This document shows positions 18,503 to 27,884 of a stretch of DNA of 64,000 nucleotides, in pieces. The notes under the pieces were generated by a model. That model searched no databases and was not told the DNA's origin. It worked only from the letters and a program-made list of their open reading frames with translations. The first letter of the stretch is position 1. Each line of letters starts with the position of its first letter. The DNA comes from Methanothermobacter wolfeii (GTDB lineage Archaea; Methanobacteriota; Methanobacteria; Methanobacteriales; Methanothermobacteraceae): contig NZ_CP104550.1 of NCBI RefSeq assembly GCF_025397995.1, forward strand, positions 1 through 64,000, read 5' to 3'. A program made the translations under genes and the position numbers.

Positions 18503-18512
18503 ATAAAACACC

Positions 18513-19733
18513 CTAGATGGCTTCGTCTTCGTCCAGCGGTAGCCTCATGGTATCTGGGTCCTGTGGCATGTGCTCAAGGAAGTCCTCAGCGGCCCTTCTA
18601 ACGTCCCTTGAGCCGATGATGTACCTTCCAACCACTATTATATCGGCGCCGCTTTCAAGGGCCTCCTGCATCTTGGATGGAGTTATACCTCCAGCGACTG
18701 CAACAAGTCCCCTGGGACCCAGGATTTCCTTTATCTCCCTTATATTACCCCATTCACTCATATCACCGATGTCTTCTCCACGTTCGGCCCTGAGGGTTTC
18801 CAGGTCCACGTTCCTGTGGAGCAGGACGATGTCCGGTTTGTATTTAAGGCCCTTCAGTTTCTCAACGAAGTTCTCAACGTTCATCATGTCCAGTATTGAG
18901 TATATGCCCTGCTTCTGGGCCTCGTGTATGGCCTTCTCAATGGATTCAACCGTTCCAAGGCCTGATATGGCCACAGCATCCGCGGTTTCATCTGCAGCCA
19001 TTTTAACCTCTATTCTACCAACGTCGAGTGTTTTAAGGTCAGCTATTATGAAGGCGTCCCTGCGGAGTTCCCTTATCCTGCTCACCACTCCAACACCGAA
19101 TTTTTTAACCAGGGGTGTCCCGGCCTCAAGGAGTATCCTTTCCCGGTTCGGGAGTGAATCGATGATTCTCTCCATCTCCTCCATGCTGTCAAGGTCAAGG
19201 GCGACCTGGAGGTATGGTGGGTTCCAGAGGCGAACGGCGCGGAATCCCATGATTGGATGGCTTCCACGATCCTTCTCGGTTATCACCTTCCTTATTGATG
19301 GATAACCTTCCATGGCCCTTCTGAGGGCGAGTTTGGTGGCGCCATAGTTGTACTGGTATATCTTGCGGTAATCCTCAGCATCAGGGTGTATGAACACACT
19401 CACAATTACAACAAGGTCCTCTGCCTTTTCTTCAGGTATGATGCCCTCTTCAACAGCGTCTGCCACTGCACGGGCAACGGCTGTCTGTGCTGGTCCAAAT
19501 ATCTTATCAGCGTCTTCCAGGCAGCTCACCGTGACCTTCGGCACGATGAGGGTGGCTGGCTTGGTCATGAGGTTGGGTCTTATGACCGAGAGCAGGGGGG
19601 TGTGCCCCAGGGAGAGGTTTGTGAGGCCGTTTGCAAAGGCCGCTCCTGCGTTTCCCTCCTTGTCCCCTATGATGAGGTCTATGTGGGCGACTTCATTCCT
19701 GCTTCCTATTAATGCTTCACCTATCCTGTACAA
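18513..19733 (-). CDS. fae-hps: Bifunctional formaldehyde-activating enzyme / 3-hexulose-6-phosphate synthase
   Basis: This 406-residue fusion has residues 1-160 as formaldehyde-activating enzyme ([45 protein letters not shown]). From about 170 on it is an orotidine decarboxylase-like 3-hexulose-6-phosphate synthase ([40 protein letters not shown]). Fae joins formaldehyde to H4MPT. Hps in archaea runs in reverse, making ribulose 5-phosphate and formaldehyde from hexulose 6-phosphate. The fusion couples pentose synthesis to formaldehyde capture. It sits between the iron-sulfur flavoprotein gene and a small membrane protein gene on the same strand. Confidence 0.97.
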   Translation of the reverse strand: MYRIGEALIGSRNEVAHIDLIIGDKEGNAGAAFANGLTNLSLGHTPLLSVIRPNLMTKPATLIVPKVTVSCLEDADKIFGPAQTAVARAVADAVEEGIIPEEKAEDLVVIVSVFIHPDAEDYRKIYQYNYGATKLALRRAMEGYPSIRKVITEKDRGSHPIMGFRAVRLWNPPYLQVALDLDSMEEMERIIDSLPNRERILLEAGTPLVKKFGVGVVSRIRELRRDAFIIADLKTLDVGRIEVKMAADETADAVAISGLGTVESIEKAIHEAQKQGIYSILDMMNVENFVEKLKGLKYKPDIVLLHRNVDLETLRAERGEDIGDMSEWGNIREIKEILGPRGLVAVAGGITPSKMQEALESGADIIVVGRYIIGSRDVRRAAEDFLEHMPQDPDTMRLPLDEDEAI

Positions 19734-19745
19734 TTATAATCCTCC

Positions 19746-20033
19746 TTAACTGGTTTCATTACCCTGTGGTTCCGGTTCCGGTTTCTCATCTGTACCGTTG
19801 GATCCGCCAGTACCGGAAGTCCTGTTATATTTAATGGTGGGTTTCATGGTTTTATCAACACTTACCGGTGCTGGAGATTCGTTTGCATAACGCATATCTG
19901 TTGTTGCATTGTCGGCCCAGTCCAGCTGTGTTATGTTCTGTTCCTGGGACCCCATGTACATGGCCACATTTAAGCCAACAAGAAGTGCTATTACAAGAAC
20001 CATAGCACCAATAACTACATTCCTGCGGTCCAT
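19746..20033 (-). CDS. Small membrane-anchored protein with Asn/Pro/Thr-rich exterior
   Basis: This 95-residue protein has one transmembrane segment at residues 7-27 ([21 protein letters not shown]) after a short positively charged N-terminus. About 65 polar residues follow, with several N-x-S/T sequons (NIT, NAT, NES, NRT, NGT), so the tail is probably outside and could be N-glycosylated. GGTGATCAT directly precedes the ATG. It lies 12 bp upstream of fae-hps on the same strand. I recognise no family. Confidence 0.72.
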   Translation of the reverse strand: MDRRNVVIGAMVLVIALLVGLNVAMYMGSQEQNITQLDWADNATTDMRYANESPAPVSVDKTMKPTIKYNRTSGTGGSNGTDEKPEPEPQGNETS

Positions 20034-20317
20034 ATGATCACCTTGATGAGACTGAATATGCTCAATTTAGTAGGTGGGTAATGATTGTATTTATATGTAT
20101 TGACAGTTATCGTTAACCGGGTTTCGGTGGCTTCAGATATGGGTGGGGGATATGCTGGATATGAGCTTATTTAAGTCCATAGTCCTCATCGATTAAGCCA
20201 CACCTAAAATGTCTTTCAGAATCCAGGATACTCTTGATTGTAAAATAAAAAATAGTTCGGCTGATGGCACTTAAAGGTTGTTATCATTCTTAACAAGCAT
20301 AAAATGAAAAATGGGGG

Positions 20318-21604
20318 TTAAATTTTACCCTCCAGGTAGTCACCGTAGCCCTTGAGGTCAAGGAGGCCGTGACCTGAGAAACTGATAACAATGGTTTTTT
20401 CCTCGCCGGTCTTTTTGCATTTTCTGGCCTCTTCGATGGCCACACTGATGGCGTGGCAGGTCTCAGGGGCAGGGACAACTCCCTCGGCCTTTGCAAATTT
20501 GACTCCGCTTTCAAATATCTCATGCTGTGGAACCGCCCTTGCATTTACAATACCCTCCTTGGCAAGGAGCGCCACCTGGGGGGCCATACCATGGTACCTG
20601 AGTCCACCTGCATGGACAGATGGCGGTACGAAGTCATGTCCAAGGGTGTACATCTTGAGAAGCGGCGTCATGCCCGCGGTGTCACCGAAGTCATATCGGT
20701 AGTCGCCCTGTGTGAGGGTGGGGCAGGATCTGGGCTCTGCTGCGATGAACTCACAGTCAAGCTTACCATCGAGCTTATCCTTTATGAAGGGGAATACCGC
20801 CCCGCCAAAGTTGCTGCCACCACCAACACATCCAATCATGATGTCGGGCGTTTCACCGGCTATTTCAAGCTGTTTCTTTGTTTCAAGGCCTATTACTGTT
20901 TGATGAAGGAGAACATGGTTCAGCACACTTCCAAGGGAGTAGTACACGTTATCATACTGGAGCGCCTCCTCCATGGCCTCTGATATTGCTATGCCCAGTG
21001 ATCCGGGGTGTTCAGGGTCCTCTGAAAGTATCTTCCGCCCGAATTCTGTATGGTTGCTCGGGGAAGGTACAACCTCTCCGCCGTAGAGCTGCATTATTGT
21101 TTTCCTGAAGGGCTTCTGATTGAAGGACACCCTTACCATGTAGACCTTGCATTCAAGTTCCATGAGGGAGCATGCAAGTGAGAGGGCCGTACCCCACTGA
21201 CCGGCCCCTGTTTCGGTTGTGAGTCTTTCCGCACCGTCCTCCTTTGCATAGTATGCCTGGGCGATTGCGGTGTTCAGCTTGTGGCTTCCTGTTGGAGAGT
21301 AGTCTTCCCTCTTGTAGAATATCTTTGCAGGAGTGTCAAGCATTTCTTCAAGGTCCTTCGCCCTGAAGAGGGGGGTGGGCCTTCCTATCATTTTATAAAC
21401 CTTTCTAACAGCCCTGGGTATCTTTATCCATCTTTCCATGGACATTTCCTGCTCAAGAACACCCTTTGAAAAAACCTTAGGGAGGTTTTCAATGTTTTCT
21501 CCGCCTTCAGGGTTTTTTGGTGAGGGCAGCGGTGAGGGCAGGTCAGGGTTGATGTTGTACCATTTTTTCGGTATCTCCTTTTCATCAAGGACTATCTTGT
21601 GCAT
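20318..21604 (-). CDS. trpB2: Tryptophan synthase beta chain 2 (TrpB2)
   Basis: This 428-residue PLP enzyme is of the TrpB2 subgroup. It has the longer N-terminus ([21 protein letters not shown]) missing from TrpB1, the PLP lysine in [20 protein letters not shown], the catalytic segment [16 protein letters not shown] and the phosphate loop [11 protein letters not shown]. TrpB2 condenses indole, and possibly other nucleophiles, with serine, often without TrpA. I prefer the ATG at 21604, placed after GAGGTG; an in-frame GTG lies at 21613. The divergent promoter region contains a TGTACA palindrome, the TRP box recognised by TrpY in this genus. Confidence 0.96.
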   Translation of the reverse strand: MHKIVLDEKEIPKKWYNINPDLPSPLPSPKNPEGGENIENLPKVFSKGVLEQEMSMERWIKIPRAVRKVYKMIGRPTPLFRAKDLEEMLDTPAKIFYKREDYSPTGSHKLNTAIAQAYYAKEDGAERLTTETGAGQWGTALSLACSLMELECKVYMVRVSFNQKPFRKTIMQLYGGEVVPSPSNHTEFGRKILSEDPEHPGSLGIAISEAMEEALQYDNVYYSLGSVLNHVLLHQTVIGLETKKQLEIAGETPDIMIGCVGGGSNFGGAVFPFIKDKLDGKLDCEFIAAEPRSCPTLTQGDYRYDFGDTAGMTPLLKMYTLGHDFVPPSVHAGGLRYHGMAPQVALLAKEGIVNARAVPQHEIFESGVKFAKAEGVVPAPETCHAISVAIEEARKCKKTGEEKTIVISFSGHGLLDLKGYGDYLEGKI

Positions 21605-21669
21605 AATTTTCACCTCTGATTATCATTAACATGCATCATTTCTATTTAAAGGACTATTTAAAACTTTAC

Positions 21670-21685
21670 TGTACATATATGTACA
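21670..21685. promoter_or_regulatory. TRP box (TrpY operator) palindrome between trpB2 and DUF1786 gene
   Basis: TGTACATATATGTACA is a perfect 16-bp palindrome made of two TGTACA boxes around TATA. TGTACA is, from my knowledge of M. thermautotrophicus, the TRP box bound by the repressor TrpY, which controls the trp operon and trpB2. The palindrome overlaps a TATA-like core and lies 52 bp from the DUF1786 start and 66 bp from the trpB2 start, so it could control both. Confidence 0.8.
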
Positions 21686-21736
21686 TTATAGTTTTTAAGG
21701 AAAATTTAAACAGAGGGTTACAGATATGTTTCTTAC

Positions 21737-22759
21737 ATGAAGATACTTGCGGTTGATGTCGGTGTCGGAACCCAGGATATCATGTACCATGATACAGGGA
21801 TCGATAGGATTGAAAACTCCATCAAGATGGTGATGCCCTCACCCACAAGGATACTTGCAGATAAGCTGCGGAACATTGATGAAGATGTTTTCATTGAGGG
21901 CCAGACCATGGGCGGCGGCCCTGTTTCCTCTGCAATAAGGGAGCATATAGAAAAGGGACACAGGGTTGTAATGACAGAGGAAGCGGCAAGAACCATCCGG
22001 GATGACCTGGAAAGGGTCCGTTCAAGGGGGATAGAAATATCCCCTGAGAACAGGGATGACCTAAGAACAGTCCACTTCACGGATGTTAACCTTGATGCCA
22101 TAACAGGCGCCCTTGCCTGTTTCGATGTCAGTGCAGAATTTGACATCCTCGGAGTCGCGGTCCAGGACCATGGAGCAGGAGGGGACATGGGGGACCGGAA
22201 CTTCAGGTTCATGAAGATAAGGGAAAGGCTTTCAGAGCCCCTGAAGCCTGAGGAGTTCTCCTATTATGGTGACGTGCCCGCCCACTTCACGAGGATGAAG
22301 TCCATCCAGGACGCGGTTGATCAGCCGGTCCTTATCATGGATTCAAAATTCGCATCGGTGGCAGGAGCCCTCTCAGACCCCTTATTTGACCCGAAAAAAC
22401 CCGCAGTTATAGTTGACGCTGGAAACGGCCACACCCTCGCTGCAAGTATCATGGACGGAAGAATACATGGAGTTATGGAGCACCACACACGCATGCTCAC
22501 CAGGGATAAACTTGAGGACTTCATAAACCGGCTTGCGGCGGGAGAACTGACCCACAGGGAGATACATGCTGATGGAGGGCACGGGGCCCATGTACTCGGA
22601 GGTGTGGGTGAACCCGAGATGGTTATTACTGCAGGCCCCCAGAGGCACATCCTTGATGAAACATCCCTCAACACCCACCACGCTGCACCTGCAGGTGACG
22701 TGATGATGACCGGACCAGTGGGCCTGATAAGGAGCATACTCTACAGGGTGGAATCATGA
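21737..22759 (+). CDS. DUF1786 family protein (actin/Hsp70-like ATPase fold)
   Basis: The 340-residue protein begins MKILAVDVGVGTQDIMYHD, a phosphate-loop-like start of ASKHA proteins. A second loop is AVIVDAGNGHTLAASIMDGR and a histidine-rich segment is IHADGGHGAHVLGG. The family is conserved in methanogens and has sometimes been annotated loosely as a pyruvate formate-lyase activating-like protein; I see no radical SAM cysteines. Function is unknown. Its stop overlaps the next start by 4 nt (ATGA). It is divergent from trpB2 across the TRP box. Confidence 0.8.
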   Translation: MKILAVDVGVGTQDIMYHDTGIDRIENSIKMVMPSPTRILADKLRNIDEDVFIEGQTMGGGPVSSAIREHIEKGHRVVMTEEAARTIRDDLERVRSRGIEISPENRDDLRTVHFTDVNLDAITGALACFDVSAEFDILGVAVQDHGAGGDMGDRNFRFMKIRERLSEPLKPEEFSYYGDVPAHFTRMKSIQDAVDQPVLIMDSKFASVAGALSDPLFDPKKPAVIVDAGNGHTLAASIMDGRIHGVMEHHTRMLTRDKLEDFINRLAAGELTHREIHADGGHGAHVLGGVGEPEMVITAGPQRHILDETSLNTHHAAPAGDVMMTGPVGLIRSILYRVES

Positions 22760-23412
22760 TAAAGATAGATCCCCACATACACAGCCAGTACTCGGGTGAT
22801 GCAAGGGGCACACCCGCAGAGATAATCAGGAGGGCATCCTCCATAGGACTGGATGCTGTTGCAGTAGCGGACCATAACACCATGAGGGGATCCGAACTGG
22901 CGGTGAAGGAGGCCAGTGGGTCAGGGATCACGGTGGTGCCTGCAGTGGAGATCAGCACCTCAGGAGGCCATATTGTTGCACTGGGGATACAGGAGGAAAT
23001 ACCCAAGGGATTGAGCCCAGGGGAGACTGTTGATGAGATACACTCCCAGGCCGGCCTTGCGGTTGTACCCCACCCATTCGTCCGTTACAGGCAGGGACTC
23101 TTTGTAAATGAGAGGAACATCCCGGTTGATGCCATCGAGACCCTGAACTCACGCTACATAATAGGTTACTCCAACTGGAGATCAAGGAAATTTGCAGTTG
23201 AAAGGGGCCTCACACAGATAGGTGCAAGCGACGCACACTTTGTTGAAGCTGTAGGCAGCTGCTTCACCTATGTTGAATCTGATAACAGTGCCGATGACAT
23301 AATTGAGGGGATAAGGAGGGGCCGGACCATGCCCGAGGGTAACAGGACACCCCTCCCCCTCATTATACGTGAGGTTATCAATAAGAAGGTCATGGGACGG
23401 AGGGTTATATGA
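22756..23412 (+). CDS. PHP-domain phosphoesterase
   Basis: This 218-residue PHP-type metal-dependent phosphoesterase has metal ligands in KIDPHIHSQYSGDARG, VAVADHNTM, VPAVEIST, VVPHPF and IGASDAHF. These domains hydrolyse phosphoester bonds of nucleotides or small metabolites; the substrate is not evident. It is translationally coupled to the DUF1786 gene, with a 4-nt overlap, and is followed by the DUF63 gene, so the three probably form one operon. Confidence 0.9.
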   Translation: MIKIDPHIHSQYSGDARGTPAEIIRRASSIGLDAVAVADHNTMRGSELAVKEASGSGITVVPAVEISTSGGHIVALGIQEEIPKGLSPGETVDEIHSQAGLAVVPHPFVRYRQGLFVNERNIPVDAIETLNSRYIIGYSNWRSRKFAVERGLTQIGASDAHFVEAVGSCFTYVESDNSADDIIEGIRRGRTMPEGNRTPLPLIIREVINKKVMGRRVI

Positions 23413-23431
23413 TGGGAGCAGGGGGTGTTCC

Positions 23432-24223
23432 ATGATATCAGGGGTCATGAAATTCCTTGAGGACAACTTCTTCTACCTCCACCCTGGATACACACCCCTG
23501 AACACCCTTGTATTTGGTCTTACAGTTGGACTCATAGTTCTCATCATCATGAAGATGTTCAGGTGGCTTGACAAGGATCCCGGGGATCTTTTCGCGCCCC
23601 TAATCCCCTTCATATTCTTGGGGTCATGTGCAAGGGCCCTTGTTGATAACGGCGTCTACCCCCTGACGCACCTCCTGGTGACACCTGGCATCTACATCCT
23701 CGTAGGCCTGGCAGCCATACTGACGCTTATAGCCTCTGTCAAGGTTGAGGAGAAGTTCGGATGGGACTACAGGAGGACTATATTTACCGCCGGCACCATC
23801 CTTTCCATACCCAACATTATAAGCATCCCTGGAATAAACCCGGCACCCTTCCTGACCGTTACAGGGGTATGGCTTCTCTTTTCAACAATGTTCAGGGCAC
23901 TGAGCATTAAATGGGGGTTTCTAAGGGAGGATTTCAACCTGCCTGTCCTTTATGCCCATATCTTTGATGCTTCATCCACTTTCGTGGCTGTTGACCTCTA
24001 TGGCTACACCGAGCAGCATGTACTGCCATCGGCCCTCACCGGCATTACAGGAACGGCCCTTGTGATGTTCCCCCTTAAAATTGCAGTGATAATGACGGCA
24101 CTCTACATCATAGATGCATACGTTCCTGAGAGGAGGGACGCCAGCACACTGAAACTTGTCATATTCATCCTGGGCCTTGCACCGGGGTTGAGGAACTTCC
24201 TCAGCCTCAGCATGGCTGTCTGA
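23432..24223 (+). CDS. DUF63 family membrane protein
   Basis: The protein has 263 residues and about seven to eight hydrophobic helices, starting MISGVMKFLEDNFFYLHPGY and continuing LNTLVFGLTVGLIVLIIMKM. The pattern is that of the archaeal DUF63 family, whose function is not known to me. I chose the ATG at 23432 because GGGGGTG at 23421-23427 precedes it; the earlier ATG at 23369 is inside the PHP gene. Conserved segments include HIFDASSTFVAVDLYGY. Confidence 0.82.
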   Translation: MISGVMKFLEDNFFYLHPGYTPLNTLVFGLTVGLIVLIIMKMFRWLDKDPGDLFAPLIPFIFLGSCARALVDNGVYPLTHLLVTPGIYILVGLAAILTLIASVKVEEKFGWDYRRTIFTAGTILSIPNIISIPGINPAPFLTVTGVWLLFSTMFRALSIKWGFLREDFNLPVLYAHIFDASSTFVAVDLYGYTEQHVLPSALTGITGTALVMFPLKIAVIMTALYIIDAYVPERRDASTLKLVIFILGLAPGLRNFLSLSMAV

Positions 24224-24272
24224 CATGAGTTCAATCTTCTTCTGGAAACGTACCCCTGCAGAATAAATTCAC

Positions 24273-24307
24273 TTATAAGTTATAAGTTATATATTATAAG
24301 TTATAAG
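24273..24307. promoter_or_regulatory. Tandem TTATAAG heptamer array upstream of leuA-cfbD
   Basis: Five heptamers run in unbroken 7-bp register: TTATAAG at 24273, 24280, 24294 and 24301, with TTATATA at 24287. This is the longest of three such arrays in the window. It lies about 75-110 bp before the leuA start and may contain the TATA box. It is probably the binding site of a regulator acting on leuA and cfbD. Confidence 0.65.
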
Positions 24308-24382
24308 ATGATAACAGCTACTCCGTGAAAGCTTTAAAGGACCGGTGATCAATTAATAATCATACAGCCAGACCATGGGGAT

Positions 24383-25906
24383 ATGAGAATGTACATAGAA
24401 GATGTTAAGGACCAGATGAACCTACCGGAGTCGGTACGGATATTTGATACAACACTCAGGGATGGTGAACAGACACCTGGAGTGGCCCTCACGGTTGATG
24501 AGAAGATAGGCATAGCAAGAAAACTGGATAAGCTGGGTGTTGACACCATAGAGGCAGGGTTCCCTGCAGCCTCTCCAGGGGAGATGAACTCCATAGGGAG
24601 GATAGTGGAACTTGACCTTGATGCGAACACCTGTGGTTTGGCAAGGGTGCTCAAGGAGGATATAGACGCGGCAATAGACTGCGGTGTTGACTACATACAC
24701 ACCTTCATAGGCACATCACCCCTCCACCGCAGGTACAAACTCAAAATGTCACCCGAGGAGATAATAGAAAAGGCTGTCTTCGGAGTTGAATATGCCGCCG
24801 ACCACGGCCTTAAAGTTGAGTTCTCTGCAGAGGATGCCACAAGGACAGAATTTGATTATCTCCTGGATGTTTACAGGGCAGCAGAGGACGCGGGAGCAGA
24901 CATCATAAACGTGCCCGACACCGTCGGGGTGATGATCCCCAGGGCCATGAACCACATGGTATCCAGACTTGTGGATGAACTGAAGGTCCCGGTAAGCGTC
25001 CACTGCCACAACGACTTCGGCCTGGCGGTTGCAAATTCCCTTGCAGCAGTAGAGGCAGGAGCATCACAGGTACATGCAACCATAAACGGCCTCGGGGAAC
25101 GCGCAGGCAACGCAGCCCTTGAAGAGGTTGTAATGGCACTCATAACCCGCTATGACCTGCCGCTCCCTGTAAGGACAACGGAACTTGTCAGCATATCCGA
25201 ATTCGTATCAAGGCTCACAGGGGTCAGGATGCCGCCCAACAAGGCCATAGTCGGTGAAAACGCCTTCGCCCACGAGGCAGGAATCCATGTCCACGGAGTC
25301 CTGGAGAAGGCAGAGACCTACGAACCCATAACACCCGAGATGGTTGGCCACAAGCGCAGGATAGTCCTCGGAAAACACACAGGCGCAAACGCCCTCAGAT
25401 CAAAACTAAGGGAATACGACATAGAAATGAACGAGGAACAGTTCTGCACCCTCTATGAACAGGTTAAAAGGCTTGGAGATAAGGGTAAAAGGATAACAGA
25501 CGCTGACCTGAGGGCGATGGCAGTAACCATCCTTGGAAAGGCGGCAAGGGAGATAGTGAAACTTGAGGGCATAGCCGTCATGACCGGTGAAAGCGTCATG
25601 CCAACAGCCACGGTAAAACTCAGGATCGGTGACGAGGTTAAAACAACATCCATGACAGGGGTCGGACCTGTTGATGCAGCCATAAACGCCATACAGAGCC
25701 TTGTAAGTGAAACTGCAGACATAGAACTTGATGAATATAACATCGAGGCCATAACAGGGGGTACAAATGCCCTGGCAGAGGTCTTTGTTGTCATGAGCGA
25801 CGGGGAAGGTAACAAGGCAACAGGAAGATCCACAAGGGAGGACATCGTCATGGCAAGTGTAGAGGCTGTTCTTGACGCCATAAACAAAATCCTGAGCCTT
25901 AAATAG
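24383..25906 (+). CDS. leuA: 2-isopropylmalate synthase (LeuA/CimA/AksA superfamily)
   Basis: This 507-residue enzyme condenses a 2-oxo acid with acetyl-CoA. The TIM barrel has the DRE-TIM motif ([13 protein letters not shown]), [15 protein letters not shown], the metal site [12 protein letters not shown] and [15 protein letters not shown]. From about residue 375 there is a LeuA-type allosteric regulatory domain ([21 protein letters not shown] to [14 protein letters not shown]). I call it isopropylmalate synthase for leucine synthesis; citramalate synthase is the main alternative and cannot be excluded by eye. The regulatory domain argues against AksA. cfbD follows after 8 bp. Confidence 0.85.
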   Translation: MRMYIEDVKDQMNLPESVRIFDTTLRDGEQTPGVALTVDEKIGIARKLDKLGVDTIEAGFPAASPGEMNSIGRIVELDLDANTCGLARVLKEDIDAAIDCGVDYIHTFIGTSPLHRRYKLKMSPEEIIEKAVFGVEYAADHGLKVEFSAEDATRTEFDYLLDVYRAAEDAGADIINVPDTVGVMIPRAMNHMVSRLVDELKVPVSVHCHNDFGLAVANSLAAVEAGASQVHATINGLGERAGNAALEEVVMALITRYDLPLPVRTTELVSISEFVSRLTGVRMPPNKAIVGENAFAHEAGIHVHGVLEKAETYEPITPEMVGHKRRIVLGKHTGANALRSKLREYDIEMNEEQFCTLYEQVKRLGDKGKRITDADLRAMAVTILGKAAREIVKLEGIAVMTGESVMPTATVKLRIGDEVKTTSMTGVGPVDAAINAIQSLVSETADIELDEYNIEAITGGTNALAEVFVVMSDGEGNKATGRSTREDIVMASVEAVLDAINKILSLK

Positions 25907-25914
25907 GTGTGTAG

Positions 25915-27102
25915 ATGGAACCGGTATCAACGTGCAAACTCTTCGGAGCCGTGAGGGCTGCGGCGGCAATGAAGAATACACTCCCTGTAATCCACGGTCC
26001 AAGGGGCTGCGGCTACCACATAAGGTACCTCCTGACTGCAAGGGGCGGCAAGAGGATAAGGATTGCATCAACAGAACTTGTTGAGGAAGATGTGGTCTTC
26101 GGGGCCTCAGATAAACTCAGGAGGACCCTCATGAACGCTGATGAAACCCACAACCCTGACCTCATGGTTGTCATGAGCTCCTGTGCAACGAGTATCATAG
26201 GAGAGGATATAAGGAGGGTTGCGGAGGAATCAGCAGGGGACCTGGGATCCGAAGTCATAACAGTAAGTGCAGGGGGCTTTGAATCAACACAGGGGGAGGG
26301 CTATGAGGAGGTGATGACAGCCCTCATCGAGAAGTTCTGCCTGGAAGGGGAGCCCCCCAGGGAACCCGGGGTTAACATTATAGGAGAGTTCCGCGGGGGC
26401 CCGGACCTGAGACACATAACCGGATCCCTGGAGATGATGGGTGTTTCAGTAAACTGCGTCCTCACCGCAGGGTGCACACTGGATGATGTGAGGAGGATAC
26501 CATCTGCCCATCTGAACCTTTCCTTCTGCGACGTCTCGGGTATAGGACCATGCCGATTACTTGAGGAGAAGTTCGGGATCCCCTTCCACCACCATCCATT
26601 CCCCATGGGACTTTCAAATTCAAGGGAATTCTATGCCGGCATCCTCAGGTACTTCAGCATAGATTATCCCCTGGAGGAGGCCTACCATGATTTCATGGAC
26701 GCCCTCATGGACAGGGCCGCTGAGCTTAAGGGCCTGAGGGCAGCCATTGTCTCAGGACCGACAAGGGCTGCTGCACTTGCAGGACTGTTATCAGAGCTTG
26801 GAATGGAAGTTGCGCTTGTTTCAATGGACATGATAGGTGAGTACACCCTGGAAAACCTTGGCCGTGTCCCCGGGTTCAGGTCACGGGTCCTTGTAGGCAC
26901 GGATGTCTCAGATGTTGAGGATGCCCTCAGGGATGCTGAGCCAGATGTAATTGTAGGGGGCCTCGCCGAGACCTGTCTCTCAGAGGGCCTCAGGATGCCC
27001 CTTGTTGACGTGATGCATGGATCAGTACTCACGGCAGGCTTCCAGGGAGCCCTTAACGTGGCAGATAAAATCAGGGATGCGGTTTCATGTTCCAGGGGAT
27101 GA
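25915..27102 (+). CDS. cfbD: Ni-sirohydrochlorin a,c-diamide reductive cyclase subunit CfbD (nitrogenase-like NflD)
   Basis: This 395-residue nitrogenase component 1-like protein has cluster-binding cysteines in STCKLFGAVRAAAAMK, VIHGPRGCGYHIRYLL and VVMSSCATSIIGEDI. With the reductase CfbC it performs the six-electron reduction and lactam ring closure of Ni-sirohydrochlorin a,c-diamide on the way to coenzyme F430. It is shorter than nitrogenase NifD, as expected for Nfl proteins. It follows leuA by 8 bp, an odd pairing, and probably shares its promoter. cfbB is at 9.5 kb; cfbC is not in the window. Confidence 0.92.
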   Translation: MEPVSTCKLFGAVRAAAAMKNTLPVIHGPRGCGYHIRYLLTARGGKRIRIASTELVEEDVVFGASDKLRRTLMNADETHNPDLMVVMSSCATSIIGEDIRRVAEESAGDLGSEVITVSAGGFESTQGEGYEEVMTALIEKFCLEGEPPREPGVNIIGEFRGGPDLRHITGSLEMMGVSVNCVLTAGCTLDDVRRIPSAHLNLSFCDVSGIGPCRLLEEKFGIPFHHHPFPMGLSNSREFYAGILRYFSIDYPLEEAYHDFMDALMDRAAELKGLRAAIVSGPTRAAALAGLLSELGMEVALVSMDMIGEYTLENLGRVPGFRSRVLVGTDVSDVEDALRDAEPDVIVGGLAETCLSEGLRMPLVDVMHGSVLTAGFQGALNVADKIRDAVSCSRG

Positions 27103-27181
27103 ATCTCTTCAAGGCCATTGACAGCCCAGTGAAAGGGTCCTGTGGATGATTATTAAATTTTTCAGTTATCATATCACAAAG

Positions 27182-27190
27182 TTTATATAA
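27182..27190 (+). promoter_or_regulatory. TATA box of albA
   Basis: TTTATATAA lies 45 nt before the albA ATG, placing a start site near 27210-27215 and leaving room for the GGAGGT ribosome site at 27223-27228. It matches the archaeal TATA consensus closely. Confidence 0.65.
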
Positions 27191-27234
27191 TTCCAGAGGA
27201 CTATTCTATTACAGACACTCTTGGAGGTTAAGTG

Positions 27235-27510
27235 ATGTCAGAGGAAAATGTAGTATACATCGGAAACAAGCCTGTAATGAACTATGTTCTAGCCGTAGTG
27301 ACTCAGATGAACGGTGGGACCAGTGAAGTAATCCTTAAAGCCCGTGGAAGAGCAATAAGCCGGGCTGTTGATGTTGCAGAGATTGTAAGAAACAGGTTCA
27401 TACCAGATATACAGATAGAGAACATCGATATATGTACAGAGGAAATAATTGGTAACGAGGGAACCGCTACCAATGTTTCAGCGATAGAAATACAGCTCCG
27501 CAAGGATTAA
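27235..27510 (+). CDS. albA: Alba, archaeal chromatin/RNA-binding protein
   Basis: This 91-residue Alba protein has the hallmark [20 protein letters not shown], with the lysine that is acetylation-regulated in other archaea, then [24 protein letters not shown] and the hairpin tip. It binds double-stranded DNA and RNA as a dimer and is an abundant nucleoid protein. I chose the ATG at 27235, 6 nt after GGAGGT; the upstream GTG at 27232 is too close. It is monocistronic with its own TATA box and a hairpin terminator. Confidence 0.96.
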   Translation: MSEENVVYIGNKPVMNYVLAVVTQMNGGTSEVILKARGRAISRAVDVAEIVRNRFIPDIQIENIDICTEEIIGNEGTATNVSAIEIQLRKD

Positions 27511-27523
27511 GGATATAAAAGAT

Positions 27524-27547
27524 GGAAGCCACTGGTTTCCATTTTTT
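27524..27547 (+). terminator. Hairpin plus T-run terminator of albA
   Basis: GGAAGCC-ACT-GGTTTCC (27524-27540) folds into a 7-bp stem with one G-T pair and a 3-nt loop. It is followed by ATTTTTT and further T-rich sequence, and lies 14 nt after the albA stop. Confidence 0.6.
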
Positions 27548-27550
27548 ATA

Positions 27551-27869
27551 TTTTATTGTTAAGCCATTATCATCCTCTTTTCAGTTGCGCCACAGCCTTT
27601 CAGATCATCTGCTGATAATAGATCTCCCAACACCCCATTGGGGTTTACTGCAACCATGTCGGGAATGAAGGGGTTTCCCCACATTCAGGGGCTCTTTGGA
27701 ATAACTATTTTTACATATGACTCTTTTCACTTTTATTGGAATTTTCAGTGACAGACATCCCTTAATAATAATTTTCAGTTATCTTCTGACATTTTAAAAA
27801 GCTATTTATGTCGGAAATTCCATAAAAATAGTTACAGAGTCCCTTAAGAAAAATAGGGGTTCTGTTTTA
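27551..27869. other. Non-coding region with two strong hairpins
   Basis: No credible gene is visible. Two GC-rich inverted repeats stand out in AT-rich sequence: ACCCC-ATT-GGGGT at 27632-27644, and a nested one at 27663-27686 (GAATG, AA, GGGG-TTT-CCCC, A, CATTC). They are 18 bp apart. They may mark a small structured RNA or a decayed mobile-element end. The region leads into a surface-protein gene. Confidence 0.35.
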
Positions 27870-27884
27870 ATGTTTTATGGGGGG

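Noticed and set aside
18517-19305. 262-codon plus-strand open frame opposite fae-hps
   Set aside because: Ser-rich antisense shadow of a strongly conserved gene; no ribosome site.
25406-26071. 221-codon minus-strand open frame across the leuA-cfbD junction
   Set aside because: Cys- and Leu-rich antisense translation of two well-supported genes.
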